From: Lentilactobacillus kribbianus
GTDB lineage: Bacteria > Bacillota > Bacilli > Lactobacillales > Lactobacillaceae
Length of the DNA stretch: 64,000 bases
Reading direction: 5' to 3'
Assembly: GCF_013184075.1 (NCBI RefSeq)
Contig: NZ_JABEQQ010000002.1
Location: 434,001-498,000, forward strand
Below the pieces are notes generated by a model, which saw only the letters and a list, made by a program, of their open reading frames with translations, searched no databases and was not told where the DNA came from. Made by a program: the position numbers and the translations under genes. The stretch's first letter is position 1, and each line of letters begins with the position of its first letter. Shown here one piece after another: positions 53,966-62,479 of this stretch.

Positions 53966-53999
53966 GAAAAAAGCATCCCTCAAAAGGAACGCTTTTTAC
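53966..53999 (-). terminator. Terminator of glnR-glnA
   Basis: On the minus strand AAAAAGC-TTCC pairs with GGA-GCTTTTT around a short loop and T6 follows. It lies right after the glnA stop. Confidence 0.82.
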
Positions 54000-54002
54000 C
54001 AC

Positions 54003-55346
54003 TTAATACTTATCTAAATATTGCTCTCGTTCCCAATCGGAAACCTTGGTTCGATAAGTATCATATTCGAGATTTTTGGCTTCAATAAAGCTTTGTGACA
54101 ATCGTTTACCTAAAGCGTTTAAAACAACGTCATCTTGTTTCATGTACTTTAAAGCATTATGCAAAGTATCAGGTAGATTTTCAATATGATTTTGCTTTCT
54201 GTCATCAGCATCCATACTGTAAATGTTACGATCAACACTTTCTTCAGGTAAAATATTATTTTTCAGCCCATCTAAGCCAGCTTCCAAAACAGCAGCAATA
54301 GCTAAATAAGGATTAGCAGCTGGATCCACACTACGTAATTCAATTCTAGTGGAATTTCCTCGAGCACTTGGAATTCTAATTAATGGTGAACGATTAGAAC
54401 CAGACCATGCTACATATACAGGTGCTTCATATCCTGGTACTAAACGTTTGTAAGAGTTAACAATAGGATTGCAGACAGCTGTGTAGGCTCTAGCGTGACT
54501 CAATAATCCACCTAAGAAGTGATAAGCTGTTTGAGACAATTTCATTTCACCATCTTCATCATAAAAAACGTTACCATTGTCATCAAATAGTGACATATTC
54601 AAATGCATTCCTGAGCCATTAATGCCACTCAGTGGTTTAGGCATAAAGGTAGCATAAAGACCATACTTACGTGCAACTGTCTTCACCACTAGTTTAAATG
54701 TTTGAATATTGTCTGCTGCTGCTAAGGCATCTTCATATTTAAAATCAATTTCATGTTGTCCCGGAGCAACTTCATGATGGGCAGCTTCAACATCGAAGCC
54801 CATCTCCTCTAAAGTCATCACAATTTCTCGACGACAGTTTTCACCCAAATCCATTGGTGCCATATCAAAATAACTCCCCTTATCATTTAATTGGGTTGTG
54901 GGTTCACCATTTTCATTCATTTTAAATAAGAAAAATTCAGGTTCAGGGCCAATATTAAAATCTTTAAATCCGGCCTTTTTCATATCTTCTAAAACTCGAA
55001 TTAAGTTATTACGCGGATCGCCAGCAAATGGTTCCTTGTCGGCAGTATAAACTTCACAAATCACCCGAGCAATCTTACCTCGTTCTGAACTCCAAGGAAA
55101 TACCATCCAAGTACTTAAATCGGGATACAAGTACATATCACTTTCTTCAATCCGGACAAATCCTTCAATGGAAGAACCATCAAACATAATTTTATTGTCT
55201 AATAATTTCTCTAGTTGAGTAATGGGCACCTCAACGTTTTTAATCGTGCCAAAAAGATCTGTAAACATTAATCTTAAAAAACTAACATTTTCTTCTTTAA
55301 CCATTTGGCGAATATCATCTTTGGAATAATTATGTTTGGTAGCCAT
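54003..55346 (-). CDS. glnA: Glutamine synthetase type I
   Basis: This dodecameric enzyme makes glutamine from glutamate, ammonia and ATP. Motifs include [51 protein letters not shown] and [13 protein letters not shown]. It is the Firmicute GSI-alpha type of 447 residues, without the adenylylation loop Tyr context of enteric enzymes. It follows glnR by 33 bases with no terminator, so both are controlled from the GlnR box at 55785. Confidence 0.96.
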   Translation of the reverse strand: MATKHNYSKDDIRQMVKEENVSFLRLMFTDLFGTIKNVEVPITQLEKLLDNKIMFDGSSIEGFVRIEESDMYLYPDLSTWMVFPWSSERGKIARVICEVYTADKEPFAGDPRNNLIRVLEDMKKAGFKDFNIGPEPEFFLFKMNENGEPTTQLNDKGSYFDMAPMDLGENCRREIVMTLEEMGFDVEAAHHEVAPGQHEIDFKYEDALAAADNIQTFKLVVKTVARKYGLYATFMPKPLSGINGSGMHLNMSLFDDNGNVFYDEDGEMKLSQTAYHFLGGLLSHARAYTAVCNPIVNSYKRLVPGYEAPVYVAWSGSNRSPLIRIPSARGNSTRIELRSVDPAANPYLAIAAVLEAGLDGLKNNILPEESVDRNIYSMDADDRKQNHIENLPDTLHNALKYMKQDDVVLNALGKRLSQSFIEAKNLEYDTYRTKVSDWEREQYLDKY

Positions 55347-55379
55347 TAGTGAAAAAACCTCTTTTAATTTTATTGTAAT

Positions 55380-55724
55380 TTATAAGGAATGAGTTGTATC
55401 AAAACCAGCACTTCTCATTAAATCAGCGTGAAGTAGTTGACGAGCAGCACTATCCGAAAGTTCAGTTTGACGTCGATATGACTGCTTACGCTCCAAATCG
55501 ATAATATCATGCACCGTCATCCCACTTTCCAGATAATCCTTAATCTGTAGTAAACGATCAACATCATTTAACGAAAAAAGACGCTGATTGCCCTCGCTAC
55601 GTTTCAAACTAATCAATTGCTGTTTTTCATAATAACGAATTTGGCGCGAAGAAAGTGCCGTTAACTGCATTACCGTTTTCATTGGCAGCACTGCCATTGA
55701 CCGTCTTAATTCGCTTTCACTCAT
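55380..55724 (-). CDS. glnR: Nitrogen repressor GlnR (MerR family)
   Basis: This regulator represses glnRA when glutamine synthetase is feedback-inhibited. The MerR HTH shows TVMQLTALSSRQIRYYEKQQ and an arm NQRLFSLNDVDRLLQIKDYL. The C-terminal tail that senses GlnA ends MRSAGFDTTHSL. The second ATG (55724) has the better spacing from AGGAGG, giving 114 residues; the first ATG is one codon earlier. A perfect GlnR box and promoter lie upstream. Confidence 0.94.
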   Translation of the reverse strand: MSESELRRSMAVLPMKTVMQLTALSSRQIRYYEKQQLISLKRSEGNQRLFSLNDVDRLLQIKDYLESGMTVHDIIDLERKQSYRRQTELSDSAARQLLHADLMRSAGFDTTHSL

Positions 55725-55749
55725 CATTGCCCTCCTAAATTATGGATTT

Positions 55750-55777
55750 ATCATAACACTTACTGAGGTAGCGTCAA
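55750..55777 (-). promoter_or_regulatory. Promoter of glnRA
   Basis: The minus strand has TTGACG (55772-55777), a 16-base spacer and TATGAT (55750-55755), with the GlnR box 7 bases upstream of the -35. Confidence 0.72.
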
Positions 55778-55784
55778 TAATCGA

Positions 55785-55801
55785 TGTCAGCTTTTATGAC
55801 A
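55785..55801. promoter_or_regulatory. GlnR operator
   Basis: TGTCA, seven bases, TGACA: this matches the known GlnR/TnrA-type consensus TGTNA-N7-TNACA exactly. It sits immediately before the glnRA promoter, so autoregulation is expected. Confidence 0.88.
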
Positions 55802-55807
55802 TGAATC

Positions 55808-56737
55808 CTAATTATTTTTCAACCATTGACTAACATCATTAAAAATGGCCGTAAGTTCTTCTGGTTGTTGAACTAAGTCGTACCACTGATTAACAGCCGT
55901 TTTATTGCGAAACCAAGTTAATTGCCGCTTAGCATAATGTCTAGAATCTTGTTTAATTTGATTACTAATTAAATTTAAAACAGTAGCATCGTGATTAAAT
56001 TCATAATGATTAAATTCACGATAGCCGATTCCTTTGCTGGCAGGTAATTCAAAGCCACCATTATCTAGTAACCATTTGGCTTCATCAATTAACCCCTGCT
56101 TCATCATTAAATCAACTCGTTGATTAATACGTTCATAAAGTAATGTGCGGTTCGTATTTAGTCCAATGATAAAAGCGTCTAAATCAGTGGTCTGATTAGT
56201 TTGTTGCGTGATAGAATTTCCAGTTTGAGTCTTTACTTCAATTGCTCGAATGACCCGAACCGCATTAGTCAGATCAATTTTTTCGATAGCTAAAGGATCT
56301 ATTTGATTTAATCTTTGAACTAAAGCATCTAAACCTTTGTCTTGTTGTAATTGTTGCAGTTCCTTACGTAAAACCGGATTATAATTTCCGTCACCACCTA
56401 AAGTCAATCCATTCAATAGTGCTTGAATATAAAAACCGGTTCCTCCCACGATAATAGGTATTTTCCCTTTAGCAACAATGGTTTCAATAGCTATACTAGC
56501 ATCAGTCACAAAATCTGCAGCAGAGTATCGTTCGTCAACGTTTTTTATATCAATTAAATGATGAATAATACCAGCTTGTTCATTTGGCATAATTTTAGCC
56601 GTACCAATATTTAAGTGTCGGTAGACCTGCATCGAATCCCCGGAAATAATTTCACCATTAAATTTTTGTGCAAGTTTTAATGATAATTCCGTTTTACCAA
56701 CTGCGGTAGGTCCTATAATTACAATTATTTTGGTCAT
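55808..56737 (-). CDS. miaA: tRNA dimethylallyltransferase
   Basis: This enzyme adds the dimethylallyl group to A37 of tRNAs reading UNN codons. The P-loop is VIIGPTAVGKTELSLKLA, with ISGDSMQVYR, GTAKIMPNE, VGGTGFYIQALL and the late KQDSRHYAKRQLTWFRNK. The ATG at 56737 with AAGGGTGAC upstream gives the family start MTKIIVIIGP and 309 residues; a longer reading adds 10 residues. It precedes glnR on the same strand. Confidence 0.95.
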   Translation of the reverse strand: MTKIIVIIGPTAVGKTELSLKLAQKFNGEIISGDSMQVYRHLNIGTAKIMPNEQAGIIHHLIDIKNVDERYSAADFVTDASIAIETIVAKGKIPIIVGGTGFYIQALLNGLTLGGDGNYNPVLRKELQQLQQDKGLDALVQRLNQIDPLAIEKIDLTNAVRVIRAIEVKTQTGNSITQQTNQTTDLDAFIIGLNTNRTLLYERINQRVDLMMKQGLIDEAKWLLDNGGFELPASKGIGYREFNHYEFNHDATVLNLISNQIKQDSRHYAKRQLTWFRNKTAVNQWYDLVQQPEELTAIFNDVSQWLKNN

Positions 56738-56840
56738 TAATGTCACCCTTATCATTTTTTTAATCAATTTAGTAGATATCGTTCATTAAATAAAGCATAA
56801 TAGAATGTGTAAGAATAAATTACGAATGGAGGCCACTCAC

Positions 56841-57017
56841 ATGTCAAAATTTTCTAGTGGATTAGCTGTTGGTATTTTAGGCACCGTGGCAGTTTTTGCT
56901 GGTAGTTTGCTTTCCTTTAAGAAAACGGTTGTTGAACCAATCGAAGTCCAAGAACAAAAATTCGATGACAATCGTAAAAAAGCGATGCGCAAAAGTCGTT
57001 CTGCTCACCATGGCTAA
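56841..57017 (+). CDS. DUF3042-family small protein
   Basis: This 58-residue protein resembles the DUF3042 family of lactobacilli. It has an N-terminal hydrophobic helix (SSGLAVGILGTVAVFAGSLL) and a charged tail with NRKKAMRKSRSAHHG. The ATG at 56841 has TGGAGG upstream by 8 bases; an earlier in-frame ATG lacks a ribosome site. Its function is unknown. It stands alone on the plus strand between miaA and the rhodanese-like gene. Confidence 0.8.
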   Translation: MSKFSSGLAVGILGTVAVFAGSLLSFKKTVVEPIEVQEQKFDDNRKKAMRKSRSAHHG

Positions 57018-57030
57018 AAATTAATAATAC

Positions 57031-57066
57031 AAAAGGGTTTGAGCCCAATGCTCAAACCCTATTATT
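57031..57066. terminator. Bidirectional terminator after the DUF3042 gene
   Basis: AGGGTTTGAG and CTCAAACCCT pair around a 7-base loop with T-rich flanks on both strands. It serves the converging DUF3042 and rhodanese-like genes. Confidence 0.85.
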
Positions 57067-57472
57067 TTGTCTTTTTTTCTTTTCCATCCCAGTTTTGATA
57101 ACCAGTTTTTAAAATGAATAGTTTTTGATAGCCTTTTTTATGTAAAAATAAAGCGGCTTGTTTACTAACCGTGCGACCTTGATCATACAAATAAACTGGT
57201 AAGTCAGCTCTAATTTGTTGATAGTAAGTTCTAAGTGTTGAATAAGGCATATTTCTAGCCCCCAAGATATGACCCGCATCAAAGTTCTTCTTTTCACGTA
57301 AATCAATCACTTGAGCTTTTCTAATTCCTTGCTTCAATTCGTCGTTAGTTAAATACTTAGCTACTTTGCTAACTTGATAACTTTGATACAGTCGATAACA
57401 TAGCCAAACTACCAAAATAATAATTAAAACAATCAAAAGCCATGTGTTCGTTGTTGTTAATCCAATAATCAC
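57062..57472 (-). CDS. Membrane-anchored rhodanese-like protein lacking the catalytic Cys
   Basis: One N-terminal transmembrane helix (about residues 10-28) precedes a rhodanese fold (about 40-132: VIDLREKKNFDAGHILGARN, then GYQKLFILKTGYQNW). The active-site loop, normally beginning with Cys, reads YDQGRTVSKQA here, with Asp where the sulfur-carrying Cys should be. It is therefore probably not a sulfurtransferase. The start appears to be GTG with GGAG 8 bases upstream. It follows glucokinase by 14 bases, in one operon with the genes up to 59977. Confidence 0.85.
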   Translation of the reverse strand: MIIGLTTTNTWLLIVLIIILVVWLCYRLYQSYQVSKVAKYLTNDELKQGIRKAQVIDLREKKNFDAGHILGARNMPYSTLRTYYQQIRADLPVYLYDQGRTVSKQAALFLHKKGYQKLFILKTGYQNWDGKEKKTK

Positions 57473-57486
57473 GTTCCAAACTCCTT

Positions 57487-58467
57487 TTAGGCGCCAATTG
57501 CACCATCATTTTTTAATTGAAGGACTAGTGAAGCCGCTCCAATTACTCCAGCATCGTTACCTAACTGGGCAAGTTTAATTTTAGTGGAATCTCGAACAGA
57601 TGGGAAGGAATTTTTTTGGAAATAGCGGGTAGTCGGTTGTAACAAGGTGTTACCAGCATTAGAAACTCCACCACCAATAATAATATTTTCTGGATTCAAA
57701 GTATTGCCTACATGTGATAAAGCTAATCCTAAATACTTACATACTCGATCCACAATTTGGTTAGCCAAAATATCACCCTGATCGGCTAGGAAAAAGACTG
57801 CCTTTGACGAAATCTTTTGATTAGAATCAATTTGCTCTTTTAAGCGTGAATTACCCATAAAATCCTTAGCCATATCAATGGCAACATTCACCACGCCAGT
57901 AGCTGAAGCATATTGTTCCAGACAACCTTTTTTACCGCAAGTGCATTGAAAACCATCTGGAACAACGGTAACGTGACCAATTTCACCGCCACCACCGTTA
58001 ACACCATGCACTAGCTGACCGTTAGTGATAACCCCACCACCAACACCTGTACCTAAGGTAACAAATACAACATCTTCGGCGTCATCACCGGCTCCTTGCC
58101 AGTATTCGCCCATTGCGGCCGAATTAGCATCATTTTCAATTACAAATGGTAATCCAATGCCAGCTTGAATTTGTTTTCTAACTGGTTGTTTAGTTCGCCA
58201 ATTCAAATTATAGGCACCAATTACCGTTCCATTGTCACGATCTACCGCTCCTGGAGTTCCCATTCCAATGCCTAAGAAATCACTGACTTTGTAGTCTTCC
58301 TTGCTAATTTGTTTATTAATTGATTTAACAATATTAGGAACAATATGACTACCATCATCACTAATATCTGTTTTAATACGCCATTTAGATAAAATATTTC
58401 CGTCTGTATCTAAAAAAGCAAACTTGGTGGTAGTACCACCCAAATCAATTCCAATTAACTTTTGCAC
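57487..58467 (-). CDS. glcK: Glucokinase (ROK family)
   Basis: This enzyme phosphorylates glucose to glucose 6-phosphate. It begins MQKLIGIDLGGTTTKFAFLD, with sugar-binding GGGGEIGHVTV and the ROK zinc motif CTCGKKGCLEQYASATG. The length of 326 residues is normal. The start is GTG, overlapping the yqgQ stop by one base. It sits in the conserved yqgP-yqgQ-glcK order known from Bacillus. It should serve free sugar entering without a PTS. Confidence 0.94.
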   Translation of the reverse strand: MQKLIGIDLGGTTTKFAFLDTDGNILSKWRIKTDISDDGSHIVPNIVKSINKQISKEDYKVSDFLGIGMGTPGAVDRDNGTVIGAYNLNWRTKQPVRKQIQAGIGLPFVIENDANSAAMGEYWQGAGDDAEDVVFVTLGTGVGGGVITNGQLVHGVNGGGGEIGHVTVVPDGFQCTCGKKGCLEQYASATGVVNVAIDMAKDFMGNSRLKEQIDSNQKISSKAVFFLADQGDILANQIVDRVCKYLGLALSHVGNTLNPENIIIGGGVSNAGNTLLQPTTRYFQKNSFPSVRDSTKIKLAQLGNDAGVIGAASLVLQLKNDGAIGA

Positions 58468-58682
58468 TATGAATCACTCCCGTTACTTTTTTGTTCTTCA
58501 ATACGATGTTGTTGCGTTAATATCAGTTTGGCTTGAATAAACTCTCTTTGAGTAATTAGGCGTGCCTGGTGAAGCTTGTCTAACTCTAACGCCATGACCT
58601 CAATATCCCATAACCGTTTGCCAACATAAACGTATATATTAAACTTTTTAAGTAATTGCTGAACATCATATAGCGTTTTCAT
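58467..58682 (-). CDS. yqgQ: YqgQ-family protein (DUF910)
   Basis: This 71-residue protein has the YqgQ pattern LYDVQQLLKKFNIYVYVGKR then LWDIEVMALELDKLHQ. It is a small helical protein whose function is unknown, always found just before glucokinase in Firmicutes. It overlaps glcK by one base. Confidence 0.9.
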   Translation of the reverse strand: MKTLYDVQQLLKKFNIYVYVGKRLWDIEVMALELDKLHQARLITQREFIQAKLILTQQHRIEEQKSNGSDS

Positions 58683-58733
58683 TATCTCACATCCTTACCA
58701 AAATTTCGCTATTTTACCTTAAAAAAGCAAAAT

Positions 58734-59390
58734 TTAACCTACCATTCCAAAATGAAATAAAGCTACTGCCACAATAATTAAGGTTACCAATGCCACGATT
58801 CGTTTAACTGGACTGATAACGCCATTGGTAAAACCAGTAACATAAGCGCCCAGGTAACCACCAATTAGCCCACCTAAATGACCAGCTAAATCAACTCCAG
58901 GACTGATTAAATCCATGGCAATATTTAAACCAATCAAAATTAAGAAAGTTTGGCTTAAGGACTTAATATACTGATTATCGGGATAACCATCATTTAGGAC
59001 TAAAAAGGAACCAAAAAGGCCAAAAATGGCGGTACTAGAGCCAGCCGAAATACTGTCACTAAAAGCAAAGCTAGCTAAATTTCCCATCACTCCACTCACC
59101 AAAAAAAGAACTAAGAAACGCCAATGGCCAAAAACACCTTCAACAATTCGCCCCACAAAATAAAGGGTAATGCCGTTCATTAAAATATGCATTAACCCCA
59201 TATGAATAAATATTGGCGTAATTAAGCGCCAATACTGACCCATTTGAATCAATGGATTAAACTTGGCACCAAATCGTACCAAATTGGTCGGATCAGTTGT
59301 CCCACCCGTCAAGGACATTACCAAAAAAATCAGTACCATAATTATTAGTAATCCATAGGTAACAAATGGCATATTTTTAATTTTATTCAA
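58734..59390 (-). CDS. Rhomboid family intramembrane serine protease
   Basis: This multi-helix membrane protease (GluP/YqgP group) cleaves transmembrane substrates. It has HMGLMHILMNGITLYFVGR, the catalytic Ser in SAGSSTAIFGLFG and catalytic His in GHLGGLIGG. The length of 218 residues is a short core form without the N-terminal and C-terminal extra domains of Bacillus GluP. It lies between the cyclo-ligase and yqgQ genes. Confidence 0.93.
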   Translation of the reverse strand: MNKIKNMPFVTYGLLIIMVLIFLVMSLTGGTTDPTNLVRFGAKFNPLIQMGQYWRLITPIFIHMGLMHILMNGITLYFVGRIVEGVFGHWRFLVLFLVSGVMGNLASFAFSDSISAGSSTAIFGLFGSFLVLNDGYPDNQYIKSLSQTFLILIGLNIAMDLISPGVDLAGHLGGLIGGYLGAYVTGFTNGVISPVKRIVALVTLIIVAVALFHFGMVG

Positions 59391-59416
59391 TTTTATCTCC
59401 TTAAACGTTTATTACG

Positions 59417-59977
59417 TTATTTTTTGAGATTAGTGATTACTCGTTGTATTTTAACATCATGTATATTAACCGGCCAGTCCGGTTCAACATAATATTGCGG
59501 TTTAGTACTCAAAGCGACGGTTTGTCCACCATAATCAGCTAAATAACGATCATAAAATCCAGCGCCAAAGCCTAAGCGGTCCCCAGCAGTGGTAAATGCT
59601 AATCCCGGAATAATCATTAAATCTATTTGGTCTTTCGCCACAACTTTTCCATTAACTGGTTCAAACACCCCAAACTTAGTTTTGACCAATTTAGTTGAAG
59701 AATTTAATTGAACGAACTCCATTTGAAAATTTTCCATAGTTCGTGGAATAACGACTTGTTTCTTATAACGTTTAATTTCAGCAATTATTGGTTTAGTATC
59801 AAATTCACCAGCCATACTAACGGAAGTAGCAATTATATTGGCTTTGAGAAACTGTTCAGATTGAAATAACTGCTTTAAAAGATTTTGCTGTTCTACTTGC
59901 AAATCAGCATTGTCATTTTGATAATATTGATTTAATTTAGTTAATTGTTTCGCACGAACCGTAGCTTTATCATTCAT
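59417..59977 (-). CDS. 5-formyltetrahydrofolate cyclo-ligase
   Basis: This ATP-dependent enzyme (YqgN) returns 5-formyl-THF to 5,10-methenyl-THF. It has VVIPRTMENFQMEFV, LIMIPGLAFTTAGDRLGFGAGFYDR (nucleotide and substrate site) and a late QYYVEPDWPVNIHD. The length of 186 residues is typical. It follows rpmG in the operon. It pairs in function with folD and fmt in this window. Confidence 0.93.
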   Translation of the reverse strand: MNDKATVRAKQLTKLNQYYQNDNADLQVEQQNLLKQLFQSEQFLKANIIATSVSMAGEFDTKPIIAEIKRYKKQVVIPRTMENFQMEFVQLNSSTKLVKTKFGVFEPVNGKVVAKDQIDLMIIPGLAFTTAGDRLGFGAGFYDRYLADYGGQTVALSTKPQYYVEPDWPVNIHDVKIQRVITNLKK

Positions 59978-60003
59978 CTAAGTGATCACCTCATTTTAGG
60001 TAA

Positions 60004-60040
60004 ATAAAAAAGGTTTGGGTAAATTACCCAAGCCTTATTT
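60004..60040 (-). terminator. Terminator of rpmG
   Basis: On the minus strand AAGGCTTGGGT pairs with ACCCAAACCTT around a short A/T loop, with T6 after. It overlaps the rpmG stop codon. Confidence 0.85.
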
Positions 60041-60184
60041 TGTTTCTCGATGTAATGTAACTTTGCGTTGACGTGGGCAATACTTATCAAGCTCCAAACG
60101 ATCAGGATTGTTACGACGATTTTTGCTGGATAAATAATTACGTTCGTGGCACTCAGTACATTCTAAAGTAATGTGTACTCGCAT
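60035..60184 (-). CDS. rpmG: 50S ribosomal protein L33
   Basis: This 49-residue protein starts [17 protein letters not shown] and has [14 protein letters not shown] at the end. It keeps a zinc-type CxxC pair at the start (CTEC) but only one Cys later, so the second zinc pair is incomplete. GGAGG lies 9 bases before the ATG. Its position next to the formyl-THF cyclo-ligase and a PBP2 gene matches rpmGA of Bacillus. Its short length leaves it out of many gene calls. Confidence 0.93.
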   Translation of the reverse strand: MRVHITLECTECHERNYLSSKNRRNNPDRLELDKYCPRQRKVTLHRETK

Positions 60185-60254
60185 TGAGTAATACCTCCAA
60201 ACTTTTCTAAAGTGAAGCTATCAAATAGCTCTAACCTAAGATATTTTATCATTT

Positions 60255-60283
60255 ATTAAACCAAATTACTAGGAAAAAAGCAA
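60255..60283 (-). promoter_or_regulatory. Likely promoter of rpmG
   Basis: The minus strand shows TTGCTT (60278-60283), a 17-base spacer and TTTAAT (60255-60260) in the gap between the PBP gene and rpmG. A small hairpin (GAGCTA/TAGCTT) follows in the leader. Confidence 0.45.
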
Positions 60284-60300
60284 TTAAATGTTAAGTATTT

Positions 60301-62352
60301 TTACTTAACAGTTGAAGAAGACTGAACATCCTTCCAATAATCGGCATAAATTTTCTTAGCTAGGTTCATATTATTACTTTCGGCATCCACCCCTAAATTA
60401 GGCATTGCCAAGGCAACCACTACTTCTGGATCTTTGGATGGTGCATATGAAGCCAAACTAAGAGTGACCGTTTCATTACCATTATAGAAAGTTTGAGCTG
60501 TCCCAGTTTTAGCTGAAATTTCTGGTTTAATGGAAGCTAATCGACCACCAGTCTTATACGTATTAGTTCCATGTACTACTTGATATAGCCCACGTTTAAC
60601 TAATTTTTTCTCAGCATTAGTCATTGGAATGGTGTTTAAGACCTTTGGCATTACCGTAGCCTTAACTGCTCCCAATTCACCCTTGGCATTAGTACCTCGA
60701 ATAGACTCTACTACGTGCGGTTGAATTCGATAGCCACCGTTAGCAATGGTTGACATGTATTGAGCTACTTGAATCATGGTATACGCGTCGTAGTTACCAA
60801 AGGATAAATCTAAGGCATTTCCAATATGAGAACTTGTACTTGGACCGGCGATCCCAGTTGATTCACCAGGAATATCTACTCCAGTCTTAACTCCAAGACC
60901 GAATTGTTGGAAATAACCCCGCATTTTATTGAAAATACTAGTAGACATGCTCAATGCACCACCAGCACTATAATTAAATTTAGCTTCCTTCATAGCTAAT
61001 TGCATCATATATGAGTTAGAAGAAACTTCCAAAGCGCCGGCAGCATCTACCGCCATGTTTTGGCCACCATTTTTATTAAACCATGATGTTTTCTTAACAC
61101 CACCAATATTAATTGGCATATCGGTTAACACACTATTGGTTGGAGTAATAACTTTATCCATTAAAGCGCCAGAAACCATCGCACCCTTAACCACCGAACC
61201 CATTACAATTGAATTGTTGATGGTCCCTAAAACATTCGTAGTCATCTTAGAGGTCGAGGGGTTACGATCAACTCCCCCTAATCCAATAATCGCACCATTT
61301 TTAGGATTCATCACGACAGCATAGGTTCCAGTGGAATAACCACCAGCGGAAGCCTCAGCTGCCTTTACATCAGCTTGTAAATCTTTTTGGAATTTAGAAT
61401 TAATGGTTAATTGGAGGTTATCTCCTTTTTGACCACCGTATTTTTTAATTTGTTTAGTGATTTGATTATCGCTATTTAATTTAACATCAGTTTGAGATTT
61501 GCTACCGCTCAAAACAGTTTCATATTGTTTTTCCAAAAAGGTCTGTCCGACACTGTCATTTCTAGAATATCCCTGGGCTAATAATTGATTAACTGAGCCA
61601 CTTGGTAATCCCGTCTTTTCATTAGAAACCGTTCCGGCAATATTTTGAATAGACTTACCATTAGGATAATCCCGACTCCAACTAGTACCAACATTAACTC
61701 CTGGCATTTCTGACAAATGTTCGCCAACTTGAGCTAATTCAGATTGAGTCACTCCGGTATCTTTAATATAAGTTGTAGATAATTGATAAGCGCCACTCAT
61801 TTTAGCAAAAATAGTAGCAGCATTTTTCATTTTTTTAGTAAATTTAATGTTGTCCGAATTTTCAACATATTCCAATGCTTTATCATAACGAGCGTCCGCA
61901 CTATAATTCTTGATCCCTTTTAACTGAGCCAAAGTATTTTTTAAATTATTTTCGTCGGCCAAATAATAATCGGCTTTTTGTCGTTTCGTTAACGACGATG
62001 TTGATACTTTAACGTATTGACTCAAGGTGTTAGCCGTTTTATAGATTTTACTAGATAATTCGTTAACGCCTTTTGTATAAGTAATGGCTTGATGGGCTTT
62101 GTTTCCCACCAAAACTTTTCCCTCAGAGTCATAAATCATCCCGCGCTGAACATTGCCAGTCATCGTTGTCGTATCCGACTTATCTACTTCTGCTTTATAT
62201 TTGGTACCATTAACCACTTGCAGATATACTAATTGGGCCAATAGGGCTGCAAATAAAATTCCTACCAGAGTAAAAACGATATTTAATCGAAATGGTAGTG
62301 TTGACGCCTTTTTCTTTTTGTTTTGATTGTTCTTCTTTTTAAATATTTTCAC
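60301..62352 (-). CDS. pbpA: Class B penicillin-binding protein 2 (elongasome transpeptidase)
   Basis: This cell-wall transpeptidase has a basic cytosolic start, one transmembrane helix (about residues 24-46), a dimerisation domain, and the transpeptidase domain. The SxxK motif is in MGSVVKGAM, SxN in VSSNSYMM and KTG in SAKTGTAQTF. The 683 residues and position beside rpmG match Bacillus pbpA (PBP2A), so a lateral-wall role is likely. The start is GTG with GAGGAG upstream. It has no PASTA domains at the C-terminus. Confidence 0.92.
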   Translation of the reverse strand: MKIFKKKNNQNKKKKASTLPFRLNIVFTLVGILFAALLAQLVYLQVVNGTKYKAEVDKSDTTTMTGNVQRGMIYDSEGKVLVGNKAHQAITYTKGVNELSSKIYKTANTLSQYVKVSTSSLTKRQKADYYLADENNLKNTLAQLKGIKNYSADARYDKALEYVENSDNIKFTKKMKNAATIFAKMSGAYQLSTTYIKDTGVTQSELAQVGEHLSEMPGVNVGTSWSRDYPNGKSIQNIAGTVSNEKTGLPSGSVNQLLAQGYSRNDSVGQTFLEKQYETVLSGSKSQTDVKLNSDNQITKQIKKYGGQKGDNLQLTINSKFQKDLQADVKAAEASAGGYSTGTYAVVMNPKNGAIIGLGGVDRNPSTSKMTTNVLGTINNSIVMGSVVKGAMVSGALMDKVITPTNSVLTDMPINIGGVKKTSWFNKNGGQNMAVDAAGALEVSSNSYMMQLAMKEAKFNYSAGGALSMSTSIFNKMRGYFQQFGLGVKTGVDIPGESTGIAGPSTSSHIGNALDLSFGNYDAYTMIQVAQYMSTIANGGYRIQPHVVESIRGTNAKGELGAVKATVMPKVLNTIPMTNAEKKLVKRGLYQVVHGTNTYKTGGRLASIKPEISAKTGTAQTFYNGNETVTLSLASYAPSKDPEVVVALAMPNLGVDAESNNMNLAKKIYADYWKDVQSSSTVK

Positions 62353-62479
62353 AGTTTTATTAGCTCCTCACATGATAAATATTTTATCAAATTTTAGTAT
62401 CAAAAACTACCACACTCGCTAATCTTTAACATATTGTGATAATCTAAAAATAACAATTTAACGCCGAAAGGAAGTTTAT

